DNA of 39,136 nucleotides from Burkholderia sp. E7m39 (GTDB lineage Bacteria; Pseudomonadota; Gammaproteobacteria; Burkholderiales; Burkholderiaceae). Position 1 is the stretch's first letter, and each line of letters starts with the position of its first letter. The position numbers were made by a program, and so were the translations under genes. The stretch is from positions 1 to 39,136 of the forward strand of contig BBSL01000012.1 in the NCBI GenBank assembly GCA_001319865.1. The letters are read 5' to 3'. The notes under the pieces are model-generated. The model had not been told where the DNA came from. It saw nothing but the letters and a program-made list of their open reading frames with translations, and did no database searches. Below, piece by piece: positions 37,795-39,136 of the stretch.

Positions 37795-39000
37795 TTACGC
37801 GCCGAACTCCGGCTGCTGCGCCACATGCTTGGCCGCATTCGCGCTCGCGTCGTCCTGATCGCTGCTCTTTTGCCCAGCGGACGTCTTTGCGGCGATCGGA
37901 TGACTGTCCAGCGTCACCTGCACGCGCTTGTTCGAGTCGTTCGACGAAGCGGTCGCGGTCGCCGTCGACGTCGATGCCGTCACCGTGGCGGGCGCCTGCG
38001 GCGAGTTGATCGGCACCTTCCGGCCACGCGCGACATCGCGCAAACGGGTGCGCTCGGCCATCACCTTCGCGCCGTAGCCGCCGTCGTCGGGCGACGTCGA
38101 GCCGACATACAGACGCAGGCCGCCCGGCAGCGAACCGCCGCGCGCGATGCAATCCTTCAGCACGATCGCGCCGACCTTGATATTGGCAAGCGGCTCGAGC
38201 GCCGCGCTCTGGCCGCCGAAATAGCGGAATTTGTCCGAATGGACGGTCGACATGACCTGCATCAGGCCCTTCGCGCCAACGCCGCTTTCTGCATACGGAT
38301 TGAAGCCGGATTCGATCGCCATCACGGCGAGCAGCAGCAACGGGTCGAGACCGACTTCGCGGCCGGTGTCGAACGCAGCCTTCACGAGTTCGCTGACGGG
38401 CTCCTGAGCCACGCGGTAGCGGCGCGACAGGAACGACGCGACCAGGTTCTGCTCGCGCGTGGAAACCAGCACACGGTCGTCGCGGGCGTCCGGCGACACG
38501 CGCTGCGTCGGGATCATCGAAGCGATCGTGCTGACGCTTGGCAGCGTGCGCGGATCGAGGCCGTTGAGCGCCGCCGACGACATGCCCGTGCTGCTCGACG
38601 GGGACGTGAAGCTGTTGTTGTCGCTGACGACGCTGTAGCCCGCATCGGCCGATGCCGCGGCCGTGTTGGCGTTGTCGCCCGAATTCGACGAGCCCGACAG
38701 CGTGTCGGTTTGCGGTGCCGGTGCTGCGGGAACGCGCTGGGGCGGCGCGAACGACGGCAGCGGATTACCCTGCAGCAGACGGGCCGGACCAGCCTGCACG
38801 GCGGCCGAGATAAAAGGCATCAGCCGGGTGGCCAGCGTCAAACGCCAGCTGGGCATCAGCCACAGCGTGAGCGCGAACAGCACAGCGAAGCCGCCGACCA
38901 CGCTGAAAAGATGATGACTCAAACGCGTCCCTTGGCGCAGCGCGCCGCGCATGACCTGCGCGAGCCGCTCGTTGGGACGCCACGATAACCAGGCGTTCAT
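37795..39000 (-). CDS. Lytic transglycosylase, SLT-domain protein
   Basis: 401 aa. One N-terminal membrane helix (about 32-50, LFSVVGGFAVLFALTLWLMP) anchors it, followed by a long Ser/Ala/Pro/Asn-rich linker (about 70-150) and an SLT catalytic domain (about 205-320). Glu230 in LAVMAIESGFNPYA is the likely catalytic acid, and GAKGLMQVMSTV (about 242-253) is the usual second motif. It cleaves peptidoglycan glycan strands to 1,6-anhydro ends. The start at 39000 follows GGGAG. It is probably periplasmic and inner-membrane-bound. The family is MltC/Slt-like in the catalytic region, but the exact subgroup cannot be told. Confidence 0.92.
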   Translation of the reverse strand: MNAWLSWRPNERLAQVMRGALRQGTRLSHHLFSVVGGFAVLFALTLWLMPSWRLTLATRLMPFISAAVQAGPARLLQGNPLPSFAPPQRVPAAPAPQTDTLSGSSNSGDNANTAAASADAGYSVVSDNNSFTSPSSSTGMSSAALNGLDPRTLPSVSTIASMIPTQRVSPDARDDRVLVSTREQNLVASFLSRRYRVAQEPVSELVKAAFDTGREVGLDPLLLLAVMAIESGFNPYAESGVGAKGLMQVMSTVHSDKFRYFGGQSAALEPLANIKVGAIVLKDCIARGGSLPGGLRLYVGSTSPDDGGYGAKVMAERTRLRDVARGRKVPINSPQAPATVTASTSTATATASSNDSNKRVQVTLDSHPIAAKTSAGQKSSDQDDASANAAKHVAQQPEFGA

Positions 39001-39136
39001 TCAGATCTCCCATGTTGCTGGCTCCGCGAACACCGTCAAGACGACCGGCTGCACTGCTGTTCGAAAGAGCCAAGACGCCGCGTGCTCTGGTTAAGGCGAC
39101 CACGACGTCGGGAAAACGGCAAAAAGTCCGTTGGGG

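Noticed and set aside
37690..38988. A 432-codon plus-strand frame opposite the transglycosylase
   Set aside because: Arg/His/Gln-rich, with no domain, and it contains the terminator at 37726.

Overview
The window is GC-rich bacterial chromosome with core genes throughout, dense coding and short gaps. The gene content (FixLJ-type two-component genes, a lysophilic core of serS/rarA/lolA/ftsK/trxB, a glucokinase fused to an RpiR/HexR regulator, a RibB protein with a decayed GTP cyclohydrolase II half, and a hemL-rib-nusB block) fits a betaproteobacterium of the Burkholderiaceae, most likely Burkholderia sensu lato or Paraburkholderia. I see no rRNA, insertion sequence, prophage or CRISPR array. 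There is one tRNA, Ser(CGA).

Layout. 112-3332 (minus) is a signalling module: a PAS histidine kinase and a FixJ-type regulator translationally coupled by ATGA, then a stand-alone receiver domain, then a secreted glycine-zipper protein. Two nearly identical palindromes (ATTGGACC-TT-GGTCCAAT) lie upstream of the last two genes, at the same place relative to a shared downstream TATTGCAG. 3333-4068 is a non-coding stretch followed by a small Pro/Asp/Glu-rich protein. 4354-7341 (minus) holds tRNA-Ser, serS and rarA. 7622-8938 is an NCS1 permease, convergent with a TPR-glycosyltransferase protein (8952-10583). 10884-12953 is a guanidinobutyrase-like ureohydrolase with a divergent LysR regulator. 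12962-16093 (minus) is lolA and ftsK. 16538-19168 (plus) is trxB, a long Smr-domain protein and a TRIC-family membrane protein.

19261-28515 is a glucose module. A four-gene sugar ABC importer (minus) is divergent from zwf, pgl and glk-hexR (plus). A perfect 19-bp HexR-type palindrome overlaps the predicted zwf -10 box. Uptake, phosphorylation, oxidation to 6-phosphogluconate and the regulator that senses the pathway are therefore encoded side by side, and the regulator is fused to the first enzyme.

28626-39000 carries a Bcr/CflA-type drug exporter, an orphan EVE/PUA-like domain protein with an Asn/His/Gly/Asp tail, then hemL-ribD-ribE, ribBX, ribH-nusB, an aminotransferase, and a convergent lytic transglycosylase. 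The riboflavin genes cover every step except a catalytically intact GTP cyclohydrolase II and the phosphatase, so a separate ribA must be elsewhere.

Most stable intergenic hairpins can be assigned to gene ends. The best candidates for undescribed biology are the twin palindromes of the FixLJ-like module, the orphan EVE-like protein, and structured DNA in the serS/tRNA, ribE/ribBX and SBP/zwf gaps. The sequence was read by eye only, so functional names rest on recognised motifs and remembered family features.
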